In this document: positions 1 to 7,311 of the stretch, one piece after another
How positions within the stretch are numbered: position 1 is the first letter of the stretch
How the letters are laid out: the number at the start of each line of letters is the position of its first letter
Source of the DNA: CAIKZD01 sp041675165
Lineage (GTDB): Bacteria; Patescibacteriota; Minisyncoccia; Moranbacterales; UBA2206
NCBI GenBank assembly: GCA_041675165.1
Contig: JBAYUI010000012.1
Span: 1-38,661 of the forward strand
Reading direction: 5' to 3'
DNA length: 38,661 bases
The notes under the pieces: generated by a model
What the model saw: the letters and a program-made list of their open reading frames with translations, nothing else
The model's database searches: none
What the model was told of the DNA's origin: nothing
Made by a program: the position numbers and the translations under genes

Positions 1-101
1 TCATCATAAATTCCGGCCCGTGCCGCTTCTTTTTCTTGAAGCTTTTTGGCGTCCTCGACCAGAGTCTTGTTCTCTGGACTTTTGGGATGATATTTTTCCA
101 T
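1..101 (-). CDS. N-terminus of an unrecognised protein (cut by window edge)
   Basis: An open frame starts at the ATG at 101 and runs off the left edge. The first residues are MEKYHPKSPENKTLVEDAKK, followed by a Lys/Glu/Ala-rich helical stretch. It begins 11 nt after the stop of the upstream metal ATPase and is therefore probably its operon partner. No family is recognisable from 33 residues. The start is chosen because the frame has no other Met and the spacing to the ATPase is tight. Confidence 0.55.
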   Translation of the reverse strand, partial: MEKYHPKSPENKTLVEDAKKLQEKEAARAGIYD

Positions 102-112
102 AAAATTATATT

Positions 113-1996
113 TTATTCAGTCTTGAACCCGAAAGGGAAAATTGAGCGATATTTGAACATACGGACAGAATTGATAAGCGGAAAAAAATCCGTGATGAAA
201 TTAAAAGCTGCCGCCCCCTCCGGTCCGATGATCTTTCCAAACACCAAACCCAGACCGATTGCGTTTATGATCCCCCAGATCCAAAAGTTCTGTCTGGAAA
301 TTTTTGTGACTGCTCGGCCGATCTCGATGGCCAAAGAGACTTTGGACAGATCATCTTTCATAAGCGCGATGTCAGCCGCCTCGATAGCCGCATCGGTGCC
401 TAGCGCCCCCATCGCGATACCGATATCCGCCAAGGCCAAGGCGGCCGCATCATTCACCCCATCCCCGATCATCGCCACCTTGCTCTTTCCATTCAGATAT
501 TTACGCACATATTTTATCTTATCCTCCGGCAACAGATCAGCATGATAAGCGGTGAGACCGACAAAGTCCGACACCTTTTTAGCCACTTTTTCATTATCCC
601 CTGTCAGCATCACGACATTCTCGACTCCTTGCGAATGCCATTTCTTGATCGCCTCCGCGGCTTCTTCCCGCACTTCATCTTCAAGTAGGATAACTCCGAT
701 CAACTGTCCGTCATATGCTACCGGCAAAACACTGCCCGTGCCGCCTTCTTTTATCTTTTCAAGTTCATTTCGCTGTTCCGTCAGAATCACCACTCCACTG
801 CTTTCCAAAAAAGAAAGTTTTCCGCACATAATTTTCTTCCCGGCTAAAACAGCATAGCTCCCCTGGCCGGAATGTTCTTCAAATTTTTTAGTCTTCTCAA
901 AATTAATCCCGTTCTCTTCGGCATATTTCACGATGGCGTGCGCAACAGGATGTTCGGAAAAAAAATCCGCACTGGCCGCCAAAGACACGATTTCTCTTTC
1001 CGGCCGGCTGCCCAAGGGATAAATCTTACTGACTTTTAATATTCCTCTTGTGAGCGTTCCTGTTTTGTCAACGATAATCGTTCTTACCTGCATCAACCCC
1101 TCCAAGAACGAGCCTCCCTTGATGATGATCCCTTGGCGCGCCGCACTGGCAATACCGGCGGAAAAAGCGATCGGGATAGCCACGGCGATATCATCCGCGC
1201 AGGTCACCAGAAGTACGGACAGAACAAGATTCGCATTCTGCGTAAAAATATATAGCATAATTGCGCCCAAAAAAGTAACGGAGATGTACCAACCTGTAAA
1301 TTTATCCGCTGTGGTCTGGATGCCCGCCTTGTCTTTTTGCGCTTCCTCTACTAATTTAACAACTTTTTCAAAAATAGTATTCTTGCCGACTTTTTCCGCG
1401 CGGATCACCAATGAGCCGGACGTATTCATCGTCGAACTCAACACTTCGTCACCCACGTTTTTTTCTATCGGCAATGATTCACCCGTAAGCGAAGACTGAT
1501 CGATTTCAGCCGCTCCACTGACGATGATGCCGTCCACGGGAATGCGTTCGCCCAACTCCACAATGATTAGATCGCCTTTTTTGATCTTGCTAATAGATTC
1601 CTCGATGATTTCCTTGCCCTTTTGCACTTTGACTTTTTCCGGCCGCAATTTCAAGAGGCTCCTTATAGCGCTTCTGGCCCGATCCTGGGTGTAGGAATCG
1701 AAAATTCGAGCCGAAGTCAGCATCAGATTGATGAACACTGCCGAAGCCCACTGCTGGTTGAGCAAGGAAACCGCCAAAGCCACACTAGCTAAAAGATCCA
1801 CGGTGATTTTTTTCTTCTTCAGAGACTGATAGGCGCTATACAAGACCGGCAAGGTAGCGATACTGGCAAAAAAAGTCAACAATGCTTCATTGATCGAACG
1901 CGCGAAAAAATGACTGTAATGTAAGACCAATACGACTGCCAAGGCACCCAATAAGAATTGATCCAATTTTACGAACTGGATTATATTTTTTTTCAT
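113..1996 (-). CDS. P1B-type (heavy-metal) transporting ATPase with abnormal CADD membrane motif
   Basis: Membrane pump expected to export metal ions at the cost of ATP. Seen: actuator motif TGES, phosphorylation motif DKTGTLT (Asp about residue 310), the P1B hallmark HP dipeptide in SEHPVAHAI, the hinge GDGVND, and six to eight hydrophobic segments. There is no N-terminal HMA metal-binding domain, which fits the short 627-residue length. The helix just before the phosphorylation site should carry CPC, SPC or TPC; it reads TCADDIAVAIPIA (Cys about residue 266), so the proline and second Cys are missing and two Asp are present. Start: a TTG at 2083 would leave only 5 nt to the divergent gene; the ATG at 1996 is preferred because GGAAG and a TATTAT box lie just upstream. 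Metal specificity cannot be told. Confidence 0.88.
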   Translation of the reverse strand: MKKNIIQFVKLDQFLLGALAVVLVLHYSHFFARSINEALLTFFASIATLPVLYSAYQSLKKKKITVDLLASVALAVSLLNQQWASAVFINLMLTSARIFDSYTQDRARSAIRSLLKLRPEKVKVQKGKEIIEESISKIKKGDLIIVELGERIPVDGIIVSGAAEIDQSSLTGESLPIEKNVGDEVLSSTMNTSGSLVIRAEKVGKNTIFEKVVKLVEEAQKDKAGIQTTADKFTGWYISVTFLGAIMLYIFTQNANLVLSVLLVTCADDIAVAIPIAFSAGIASAARQGIIIKGGSFLEGLMQVRTIIVDKTGTLTRGILKVSKIYPLGSRPEREIVSLAASADFFSEHPVAHAIVKYAEENGINFEKTKKFEEHSGQGSYAVLAGKKIMCGKLSFLESSGVVILTEQRNELEKIKEGGTGSVLPVAYDGQLIGVILLEDEVREEAAEAIKKWHSQGVENVVMLTGDNEKVAKKVSDFVGLTAYHADLLPEDKIKYVRKYLNGKSKVAMIGDGVNDAAALALADIGIAMGALGTDAAIEAADIALMKDDLSKVSLAIEIGRAVTKISRQNFWIWGIINAIGLGLVFGKIIGPEGAAAFNFITDFFPLINSVRMFKYRSIFPFGFKTE

Positions 1997-2004
1997 ATAC
2001 TTCC

Positions 2005-2010
2005 ATAATA
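2005..2010 (-). promoter_or_regulatory. Putative -10 box of the metal ATPase gene
   Basis: TATTAT on the minus strand ends 8 nt before the ATG at 1996, so the mRNA would have almost no leader. A weak TTTTGT lies 17 nt upstream. It supports the 1996 start over the TTG at 2083. Inferred from sequence only. Confidence 0.35.
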
Positions 2011-2088
2011 CACTAAATCTTAGTTTTACAAAAACATCTTTTTTGGGTAGACTAGGGACATAACTGACAATTTTAAAGCTCAATCTTT

Positions 2089-3057
2089 ATGCAATTTATG
2101 CCTAAATCAAAACAGTGGTTGCTCGGCATCATTCTTTGTCTAGTCCTTTTTTTTGCCATTTCGGCCTTGCTTTTTTTCAGGGTCTACCGGATTGACGGAA
2201 AAACATCTTTCGAGATCGGCCGCCCATCGGATTCTCTTCTTGTGCAGAAAACCGTTTTTTTCCTGAAAAGAAATGTTCCTTTTTTTAAAAAAGCCGGTTT
2301 TGCGAAGGAAAATGAAAAAATCGGCTGGGTTTCCGATATCCACGCCGATCGCTTCAAGCGCCGAGACATCAACAGCGGTCTGATGTTTCCGCGACGCTAC
2401 AGCGATTATCTGCCGAAAGTTTTCGACGAGCTGCGGCGTCTTGGCATCGACACGGTCATTGCCACGGGCGACAACACCAATTCCGGCGATGACAACTACG
2501 CGCGCGCCTTGAAACATATCGCTGAAGAAAAACATATGCGTGTCATCTGGGTCCGCGGCAATCATGACAATGAAAAAGTGATGTCGATCCTGGGCGCACC
2601 GGAAAAATCCTACTACTACATTGATTATGGGGAAACGCGCATCATAGTCCTGGATGACGTCGAAAGCAATGGTGATTATCAAGGCACCATCGACCCGACC
2701 CAGCTGGACTGGCTAAAAGATGCTTTGCACACCCCAAAACAAGTTATCATCGCGATGCATATTCCGATTTTTGACGGAGGCCTTTCGTCGGACAATGTCC
2801 ATGATTTCACCGGTAATGATTTTCCTTTCGTCGGCGGTCTTTTACCGAGATATGCCGAATTGGAAAATATCTTGCGAAGTAGCGGAAATGTCAAATTGGT
2901 CCTGTCTGGACATTGGCATGTGCCTTGGCAGAAAGAATATAATGGCATCCGATATGCCGGCGAGGCGGCGCTCACTAGAACCGGCTATTTCGGTGCCTAT
3001 GGCGTAATTGATCTGAAAAATGACTCAATGGAAAATTTCTCAGCTGAAAAAAATTAA
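2089..3057 (+). CDS. Membrane-anchored calcineurin-like metallophosphoesterase
   Basis: Dinuclear-metal phosphoesterase, probably anchored in the membrane with its catalytic domain outside. A single hydrophobic segment at residues 10-31 follows a short basic N-terminus. The five metallophosphoesterase motifs are present in order: SDIHAD (Asp83, His85), TGDNTN (Asp128), RGNHDNE (157-160), the His of IIAMHIP (about 223) and GHWH (about 275). The substrate is unknown; this fold acts on nucleotides, phosphoproteins or phospholipid heads. Divergent from the metal ATPase. No Shine-Dalgarno is visible; an ATG at codon 4 is an alternative start. Confidence 0.88.
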   Translation: MQFMPKSKQWLLGIILCLVLFFAISALLFFRVYRIDGKTSFEIGRPSDSLLVQKTVFFLKRNVPFFKKAGFAKENEKIGWVSDIHADRFKRRDINSGLMFPRRYSDYLPKVFDELRRLGIDTVIATGDNTNSGDDNYARALKHIAEEKHMRVIWVRGNHDNEKVMSILGAPEKSYYYIDYGETRIIVLDDVESNGDYQGTIDPTQLDWLKDALHTPKQVIIAMHIPIFDGGLSSDNVHDFTGNDFPFVGGLLPRYAELENILRSSGNVKLVLSGHWHVPWQKEYNGIRYAGEAALTRTGYFGAYGVIDLKNDSMENFSAEKN

Positions 3058-3079
3058 CCACGTTTCCTATCTTTCAAGT

Positions 3080-4111
3080 TTATGCTTCCGCCTCCAAAGC
3101 ATAGATATCCCACAGGGAGACAAGCAGTGAAACGATGACTGGGCCGATGATGAATCCGGAAATGCCGAAAAATGTGATGCCACCCAAGGTGGAAAACAGG
3201 ATCAGGAGTGGGTGCATCTGCGTATCATTTCCGACCAATTTCGGCCGCAGCAGATTATCGATAGTGCTTATCACTAATAGTCCCACCAGAAGGATGGCTA
3301 TTCCCGAGGTCGGATGTCCCAAGACTATCATTGCCACGCCTACAGGCAGCCATACCAGCCCCGATCCAAGCGATGGGATGACGGAAGAAATGGCCACCAA
3401 ACTGCCAAATAACAATGGCGATGAAACGCCAGTCGCCCAAAAAAGGATGCCACTCAAAATTCCTTGCAAAATCGCCATCAGAATCGTGCCCTTGATCGTA
3501 GCTCGCACCATCGAATTCAATCTTTCCAATAATTCTCCTTTGTATTCATTTTTCAACGGGATAAAATTCATCACCCTCGCCAACAGTTTCTCTCCATCGA
3601 TGAACATATAGAAAAGAGAGAAGAACATTATGAACATCACAAAAGCGAAGCGCAAAATTCCCGTGTAGGCTCCTTGCAAGATGAACAGGAATCCCTGAGA
3701 AAAATTCTTTGAAACAGAGAGTATTGAATTTTGATCGGTCAATCCCTCGAAATCGATCGCTTTGAAAAATGGAATTTCCGACAACCGAGCAGAGAGAGAG
3801 GCTATTCTTTCGAATATGTCCGTGTTGCCGGCCAGACGAGCTATAGCCGCCTGCACTTCATTGGCCGCCAGCGTCAAAAAGATCACAGCCGGAATTATGA
3901 TGATGAGGGCGATAAGAGAACAGGCCACGGCGGAACTCAAACCCTTTTGGCCGGTCTTTTTCAGGACAAAATCATAAGCTGGAGCGAAAAAATGGACCAA
4001 GATCAAAGCAAAAAGGAAGGGGATCAAAAAACTTTGCATCATGAAAAACGCCAGAACAGTCAGACCGAAAAGGACCGCCAAGAAAAAATATTTATTATAG
4101 TTCTCTTTCAT
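3080..4111 (-). CDS. AI-2E family (PerM/UPF0118) transporter
   Basis: Polytopic inner-membrane protein of 343 residues, the usual length for the AI-2E family transporters. Hydrophobic pairs occupy the N-terminus (about 10-50 and 60-85), a large soluble loop follows, and four or five more helices end the protein. Family-type segments include the Gly/Ile-rich region ISSVIPSLGSGLVWLPVGV and the region around STIDNLLRPKLVG. Family members export small molecules or sodium; no specific substrate can be claimed here. The gene has a very good promoter ending only a few bases before the ATG (see 4120-4148). It converges with the metallophosphoesterase gene, 22 nt apart. Confidence 0.88.
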   Translation of the reverse strand: MKENYNKYFFLAVLFGLTVLAFFMMQSFLIPFLFALILVHFFAPAYDFVLKKTGQKGLSSAVACSLIALIIIIPAVIFLTLAANEVQAAIARLAGNTDIFERIASLSARLSEIPFFKAIDFEGLTDQNSILSVSKNFSQGFLFILQGAYTGILRFAFVMFIMFFSLFYMFIDGEKLLARVMNFIPLKNEYKGELLERLNSMVRATIKGTILMAILQGILSGILFWATGVSSPLLFGSLVAISSVIPSLGSGLVWLPVGVAMIVLGHPTSGIAILLVGLLVISTIDNLLRPKLVGNDTQMHPLLILFSTLGGITFFGISGFIIGPVIVSLLVSLWDIYALEAEA

Positions 4112-4119
4112 ATGCCTGT

Positions 4120-4148
4120 ATTATAGCACAAAAATTGCCCACCCTCAA
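4120..4148 (-). promoter_or_regulatory. Promoter of the AI-2E transporter gene (near-leaderless)
   Basis: On the minus strand TTGAGG (4143-4148), a 17-nt spacer and TATAAT (4120-4125) with the extended TGC in front. The expected start of transcription is 1-3 nt before the ATG at 4111. The -35 box overlaps one arm of the upstream gene's terminator hairpin. Confidence 0.6.
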
Positions 4149-4174
4149 AACCCTCTTGGCTTTGAGGGTTTTGA
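4144..4174 (-). terminator. Hairpin terminator after the small secreted protein gene
   Basis: Arms CAAAACCCTC and GAGGGTTTTG pair perfectly around a TTGGCTTT loop. On the minus strand a T-rich stretch (ATTTTTG) follows some 10 nt later, so it is an imperfect intrinsic terminator. It lies 22 nt after the stop of the gene at 4197-4490. Confidence 0.5.
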
Positions 4175-4196
4175 AGTTTTATCTTGGTGGGGACAG

Positions 4197-4490
4197 CTAA
4201 TCATCCGCGTCGTTGTCATCTTGGACAAGATATGAATGATTGCCGACCATCACGGAATTGTCATTATCTTCCGTATTCAGATAATATGTCTTGCCGTTCA
4301 CCACGATATTCGGTCCTTCGCCATCATGCATGACATCATATTCGGTGCCGCCGATCACCACCATGCGACCGTCTTCGTTGTTGGCCGAGGCAATGCGACT
4401 ACCCAAGAGACCGAAACCTGCCACCAGAAGCAAAACGGACAAAGCTATGATCATTTTTCCCCTTAAAGATGCTTCTTTTAAGTATTTCAT
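4197..4490 (-). CDS. Small secreted or membrane-anchored protein, unknown
   Basis: 97 residues. A basic N-terminus and a hydrophobic segment (residues about 13-32) end in an SRIASA-NN signal-cleavage-like site. The exported part is short and acidic with two similar beta-type motifs, GGTEYDVMHDGEGPNIVVNG and a following KTYYLNTEDNDNSVMVGNHS, then an Asp-rich tail. I recognise no family. It is a single gene with its own terminator, between the permease gene and purC. Confidence 0.6.
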   Translation of the reverse strand: MKYLKEASLRGKMIIALSVLLLVAGFGLLGSRIASANNEDGRMVVIGGTEYDVMHDGEGPNIVVNGKTYYLNTEDNDNSVMVGNHSYLVQDDNDADD

Positions 4491-4614
4491 ATGATTGAAA
4501 TTAAAATCGCCTAAAAAACTATCTCAAAAATCCGTCGACCTCCTCGGATTTCATCCTTTCCTTCAGTATGGATATTACAAATATCAGATATATCTCTTTC
4601 ATGCTTTTTCGAAT

Positions 4615-4653
4615 AAAAAAAATCCCACCCGCCGGACGAGTCCGAAAGGTGGG
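4615..4653 (-). terminator. Intrinsic terminator of purC
   Basis: On the minus strand CCCACC pairs with GGTGGG and an inner CGGAC pairs with GTCCG; eight T follow directly. It is 23 nt after the purC stop. Confidence 0.85.
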
Positions 4654-4675
4654 CGTTGAAATTTTCGCAAATCCT

Positions 4676-5668
4676 TCACTGCGCGGTGATCCGCTCCAGA
4701 GCTTCTTCATACCGCTGGCGGGTTTTTTCAATGATTTCATCCGGAAGATCAGGTGCCGGCGGGGTTTTATCCCATTTTTCGAAATCGACCAGCGATTGGA
4801 GATAATCTCGCAGGAATTGCTTATCATAACTGGGCTGGCCTTTGCCCGGCCGATATTGATCCAACGGCCAGAAGCGGGAAGAATCAGGCGTCAACACTTC
4901 ATCAATCAGCATAAGATTGCCATTATCATCGATAGCAAGTTCAAATTTGGTATCAGCAATGATGATGCCTTTTGCCAACGCATGCCTAGTGGCTCGGCCA
5001 TAGATCCGCAGGACAAATCTTTCAATGGCACCGGCCAATTGCTTGGCATTTGAGAAATATTTAGTATTGACTTCATTGACCTTCAGCCAATCTTCCAGAA
5101 GCACTACCATTTCCTCAAAAGAAATGTTTTCATCATGCTTTCCGATCTCAGCCTTGGTTGATGGAGTGAAAATTGCTTCAGGAAATTCTTCCGACTCCTG
5201 CATGCCTGAGGGCAATCTGTGCCCAAGAACCATTCTGAATTTCCCATGAGCGTCTTCTTGCACCGGAGATTTGCAATATTTCCCCCAGAATGATCCGGAA
5301 ATATATCCGCGGACAATGCATTCGATCGGCAATGGGTTGGCTTTACGGACCAGCATTGATCGATCGCGCAGCTGTTCAGAATATTTCAAACAGATTTCGG
5401 GATATTTATCAACGTTAGCACTGAGAAGATGGTTATCCATATCGGCCAACAAGTCGAGCCAGAACAGCGAGAGCTGGGTCAATATTTTTCCTTTGCCCAA
5501 GATCGGTTCGTTCATCACAACATCATAGGCTGAGATGCGATCCGTTGCTACCATTAGAAGCATCCCGCCATATCCGGGAATGCGGTACATATCCCGCACT
5601 TTACCGCGATGCACCAGCTCCAATTCTTGAAAATCCGTTGTCATTACAGCTACCATTCCATTTGTCAT
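4676..5668 (-). CDS. purC: Phosphoribosylaminoimidazole-succinocarboxamide synthase (SAICAR synthetase)
   Basis: Catalyses CAIR + aspartate + ATP to SAICAR in purine synthesis, in the cytoplasm. Characteristic segments are VHRGKVRDMY (substrate/ATP loop), VATDRISAYDVV, the conserved IECIVRGYISGSFW, and TKFELAIDD followed by LIDEVLTPDSSRFWP. The long form (about 300 residues, as in yeast) matches the 330 residues here. The start at 5668 is chosen because GGAGGAGGG lies 3-11 nt upstream; the longer frame up to 5752 has no such site. It ends with TGA, which argues against UGA recoding. No other purine gene lies in the window, so it is isolated from its pathway here. Confidence 0.96.
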   Translation of the reverse strand: MTNGMVAVMTTDFQELELVHRGKVRDMYRIPGYGGMLLMVATDRISAYDVVMNEPILGKGKILTQLSLFWLDLLADMDNHLLSANVDKYPEICLKYSEQLRDRSMLVRKANPLPIECIVRGYISGSFWGKYCKSPVQEDAHGKFRMVLGHRLPSGMQESEEFPEAIFTPSTKAEIGKHDENISFEEMVVLLEDWLKVNEVNTKYFSNAKQLAGAIERFVLRIYGRATRHALAKGIIIADTKFELAIDDNGNLMLIDEVLTPDSSRFWPLDQYRPGKGQPSYDKQFLRDYLQSLVDFEKWDKTPPAPDLPDEIIEKTRQRYEEALERITAQ

Positions 5669-5703
5669 ACTCCCTCCTCCTTCCATTAGAGTTGAACTGC
5701 ATT

Positions 5704-5719
5704 TTTTACCTAGGTAAAA
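5704..5719. promoter_or_regulatory. 16-bp perfect palindrome in the purC leader
   Basis: TTTTACCTAGGTAAAA is self-complementary and lies 36-51 nt before the purC start, between the likely promoter (5773-5802) and the Shine-Dalgarno. It could be an operator. A second small hairpin, CAAACC/GGTTTG, is at 5750-5764. Confidence 0.35.
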
Positions 5720-5772
5720 GACGATTTTCTTCGAACTATTAAGAACAAGCAAACCCTCGGTTTGTTTAAATC

Positions 5773-5802
5773 AACATAGCATCACTTGGATTAGGGTGTC
5801 AA
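5773..5802 (-). promoter_or_regulatory. purC: Putative purC promoter
   Basis: On the minus strand TTGACA (5797-5802), 18-nt spacer, TATGTT (5773-5778). This gives a leader of about 100 nt, unlike the near-leaderless genes of this window, and agrees with purC using a Shine-Dalgarno site. Confidence 0.45.
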
Positions 5803-5837
5803 TGAAGTGATTTTATGTCCCATGCCCTGACATTGAT

Positions 5838-6533
5838 TCATTCTTTTTCCGCGTAGCTCTTCCCTACTACGGCTCCGATCACGGTTCCGATCACCGCTCC
5901 CGCCACTGCTTCAGAGAACCAATGGATGCTGGTGACTGCCACGCCAAGACCGACATAAAAAGCGTACGCGAGCACGATCGTTCGCGCGATCCTATTCTTG
6001 GGAAAAAGGTACCAAGCGGCGGCGGCCATCGCAAAAGCCAAAGTCGTGTGGGACGACGGCCAGCCCCAGAAAATTCCGTGCCGCAAAAATCCGAATTGGA
6101 AACTGTGACTATTGTCGATGAGGCGCGAAACATCCAATGACCCGCTCTGGAAATGGCTGGGCGGTTGGAGGCGACCAGTGAAAGCTTTGTAGCCGCTGGA
6201 CACGACCACGCCCAAGATGACCGCTTGCGCTTCGGCCATGCCAAGCATGAGCGCTCGCCTGTTTTTCCCGAAAACCCAGATCAAAAAGAAGCTCACTGGC
6301 ACCAAAACTGGCAAAAAAGTCCCGAGCATCAAAGCCGGAAAAAAATATGCCGGAGCGGCGCTGTCGGCCACTCGCGTGAAAAAAATCCAATCGAACCCGC
6401 CGATGACAATCGCATAAGTGAGAACAATCGCCAAAAGATGCCAAAAGAAATTGCGCCCGGCAAAAACCTTCACCAAATTTTTCAAAAGTTGTTCCAAAAA
6501 ATCATGCATGATGATGTTTTTTGTTTTATGCAA
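5838..6533 (-). CDS. PAP2-superfamily membrane phosphatase with variant motifs
   Basis: Membrane phosphatase of lipid phosphates (type-2 phosphatidic acid phosphatase fold), possibly acting on undecaprenyl pyrophosphate or a related lipid. The three motifs are recognisable but altered: KAFTGRLQPPSH in place of KxxxxxxRP, GWPSSHTT in place of PSGH, and SIHWFSEAVAG where the usual final Asp is Glu. Four to five hydrophobic helices surround them. The catalytic His of motifs 2 and 3 are kept, so activity is plausible. An ATG nine codons in is an alternative start. A member of the AT-rich repeat family (6527-6545) lies directly upstream. Confidence 0.8.
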   Translation of the reverse strand: MHKTKNIIMHDFLEQLLKNLVKVFAGRNFFWHLLAIVLTYAIVIGGFDWIFFTRVADSAAPAYFFPALMLGTFLPVLVPVSFFLIWVFGKNRRALMLGMAEAQAVILGVVVSSGYKAFTGRLQPPSHFQSGSLDVSRLIDNSHSFQFGFLRHGIFWGWPSSHTTLAFAMAAAAWYLFPKNRIARTIVLAYAFYVGLGVAVTSIHWFSEAVAGAVIGTVIGAVVGKSYAEKE

Positions 6534-6567
6534 GTAATTAATTATTTATCCCGTCAAAGTCCGCGTC

Positions 6568-6595
6568 TTGACTTTTTCCATAAATGTAATATGAT
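6568..6595 (+). promoter_or_regulatory. Promoter of the small Cys-rich protein gene
   Basis: TTGACT (6568-6573), 16-nt spacer, TATGAT (6590-6595) on the plus strand. Transcription would start near 6602, giving an 80-nt leader that holds the perfect hairpin at 6624-6648. Confidence 0.55.
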
Positions 6596-6623
6596 GATAA
6601 GTCGTACCTGCCAATTATAGCTG

Positions 6624-6648
6624 CTTGTTGTATTAAGAATACAACAAG
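6624..6648 (+). promoter_or_regulatory. Perfect 11-bp inverted repeat in the leader of the Cys-rich gene
   Basis: CTTGTTGTATT and AATACAACAAG flank a 3-nt AAG loop. It ends 9 nt before the AAAGGAGAAG region that precedes the start codon. There is no T-run, so it is not a terminator; an operator or a translation-controlling mRNA hairpin fits better. Confidence 0.5.
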
Positions 6649-6681
6649 TTTAAACAAAGGAGAAGACCGAGGAGGCTCACT

Positions 6682-6948
6682 ATGACTGAAGAAGAAAAAA
6701 CCTTTAATTGCAAGGAAGGAAATGAGGGAGGTTGCCCAGGAACCGTGGTTGTATCTAGCGAGAATAGATGCTCTTTTGGAGGACGAGGTTGCGGAGGTAT
6801 TTCTTCCCCGCTGTACCCGTGCGATACGTGTGGAAAACTACACGAAGCTGATGAAACACCTGCTGAAAACCGTGGCGGAGATCCCTTTTTTCTGACTGAA
6901 AAAGGCTTCGCCGCGAGACGAAAAGATGGCACGATGTTTCACTTTTAG
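6682..6948 (+). CDS. Small Cys-rich putative metal-binding protein
   Basis: 88 residues, one of the few plus-strand genes. Cys pairs occur as NCKEGNEGGC, RCSFGGRGCGG and PCDTCGK, a zinc-ribbon-like arrangement though the spacing fits no family I know. There is no signal peptide and no membrane segment, so it should be cytoplasmic. The start is fixed by GAGGAGG seven nt upstream. It has its own promoter, leader hairpin and terminator, so it is a complete single-gene unit. Function unknown. Confidence 0.75.
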   Translation: MTEEEKTFNCKEGNEGGCPGTVVVSSENRCSFGGRGCGGISSPLYPCDTCGKLHEADETPAENRGGDPFFLTEKGFAARRKDGTMFHF

Positions 6949-6987
6949 CCAAACATTCCAACTCGAACAAACGGGAAATCATTCCCA

Positions 6988-7023
6988 CAAAAAAGCGACT
7001 GCTTGCAGCCGCTTTTATTTTTT
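6988..7023 (+). terminator. Intrinsic terminator of the Cys-rich gene
   Basis: AAAAGCG-CTGC / GCAG-CGCTTTT stem with a short loop, followed on the plus strand by TATTTTTT. It begins about 40 nt after the stop. Confidence 0.8.
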
Positions 7024-7086
7024 CCTCAATTTAAATACCTCAACAAAAAAACATAATTGTTTCTAATTTCATGGTTTTGTTTTAAA

Positions 7087-7152
7087 TTTTTATGTAAGTA
7101 ATTTCAGCCATAGGCTGATCCGCCTCTGGCGGAAATTACGTAATTATTTTTT
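7087..7152. repeat. Palindromic repeat family 1, long copy A (three-way-junction fold)
   Basis: Outer arms GTAATTT and AAATTAC enclose two adjacent hairpins, CAGCC-ATA-GGCTG and CCGCC-TCT-GGCGG. It is nearly identical to copy B at 8853-8917 (one loop base differs). Its right end supplies the stop codon of the small ORF at 7144-7227. A short version without the two hairpins is at 10960-10990. Confidence 0.8.
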
Positions 7153-7227
7153 AGATTTGCTATTAAACCAACACTCGATAAATTCCCAGTCGGACATTTT
7201 TTTAACTTCCTCTTGATGATCAAACAT
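7144..7227 (-). CDS. Very small ORF or remnant of a gene 3' end
   Basis: 27 codons from the ATG at 7227: MFDHQEEVKKMSDWEFIECW, then a Lys-rich end. The frame is open upstream for 13 more codons through repeat family 2. The protein-like composition and the stop inside repeat family 1 (as for the RhuM-Fic gene at 8909) suggest the tail of a decayed gene rather than a complete one. No Shine-Dalgarno. Confidence 0.3.
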   Translation of the reverse strand: MFDHQEEVKKMSDWEFIECWFNSKSKK

Positions 7228-7238
7228 GAATGTAGTAA

Positions 7239-7265
7239 GTCGAGGACCGTCCTCGACTAGGTTTA
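7239..7265. repeat. Palindromic repeat family 2, copy 1
   Basis: GTCGAGGAC and GTCCTCGAC are perfect 9-bp arms around one base, followed by CTAGGTTTA. A diverged copy (GTCGAAGAC..GTCCTTGGC, CTAGGTTTA) is at 9953-9979. Both lie just downstream of minus-strand stop codons (46 and 8 nt). Confidence 0.65.
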
Positions 7266-7311
7266 GCACTGGATCGGGCAAATGGGAAAAACTTTTATGC
7301 ACAAGAGCGAT

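Noticed and set aside
2083..2085. TTG start of the metal ATPase
   Set aside because: Would leave no room for the divergent promoters; the ATG at 1996 has GGAAG and a -10 box.
4519..4612. 27-codon ORF on the minus strand after the purC terminator
   Set aside because: Behind a strong terminator, no Shine-Dalgarno, no family resemblance; too short to support.
4624..4653. Hammerhead-like GACGAGTCCGAAA on the plus strand next to purC
   Set aside because: The CUGANGA core is missing; the sequence is explained as the purC terminator stem read backwards.
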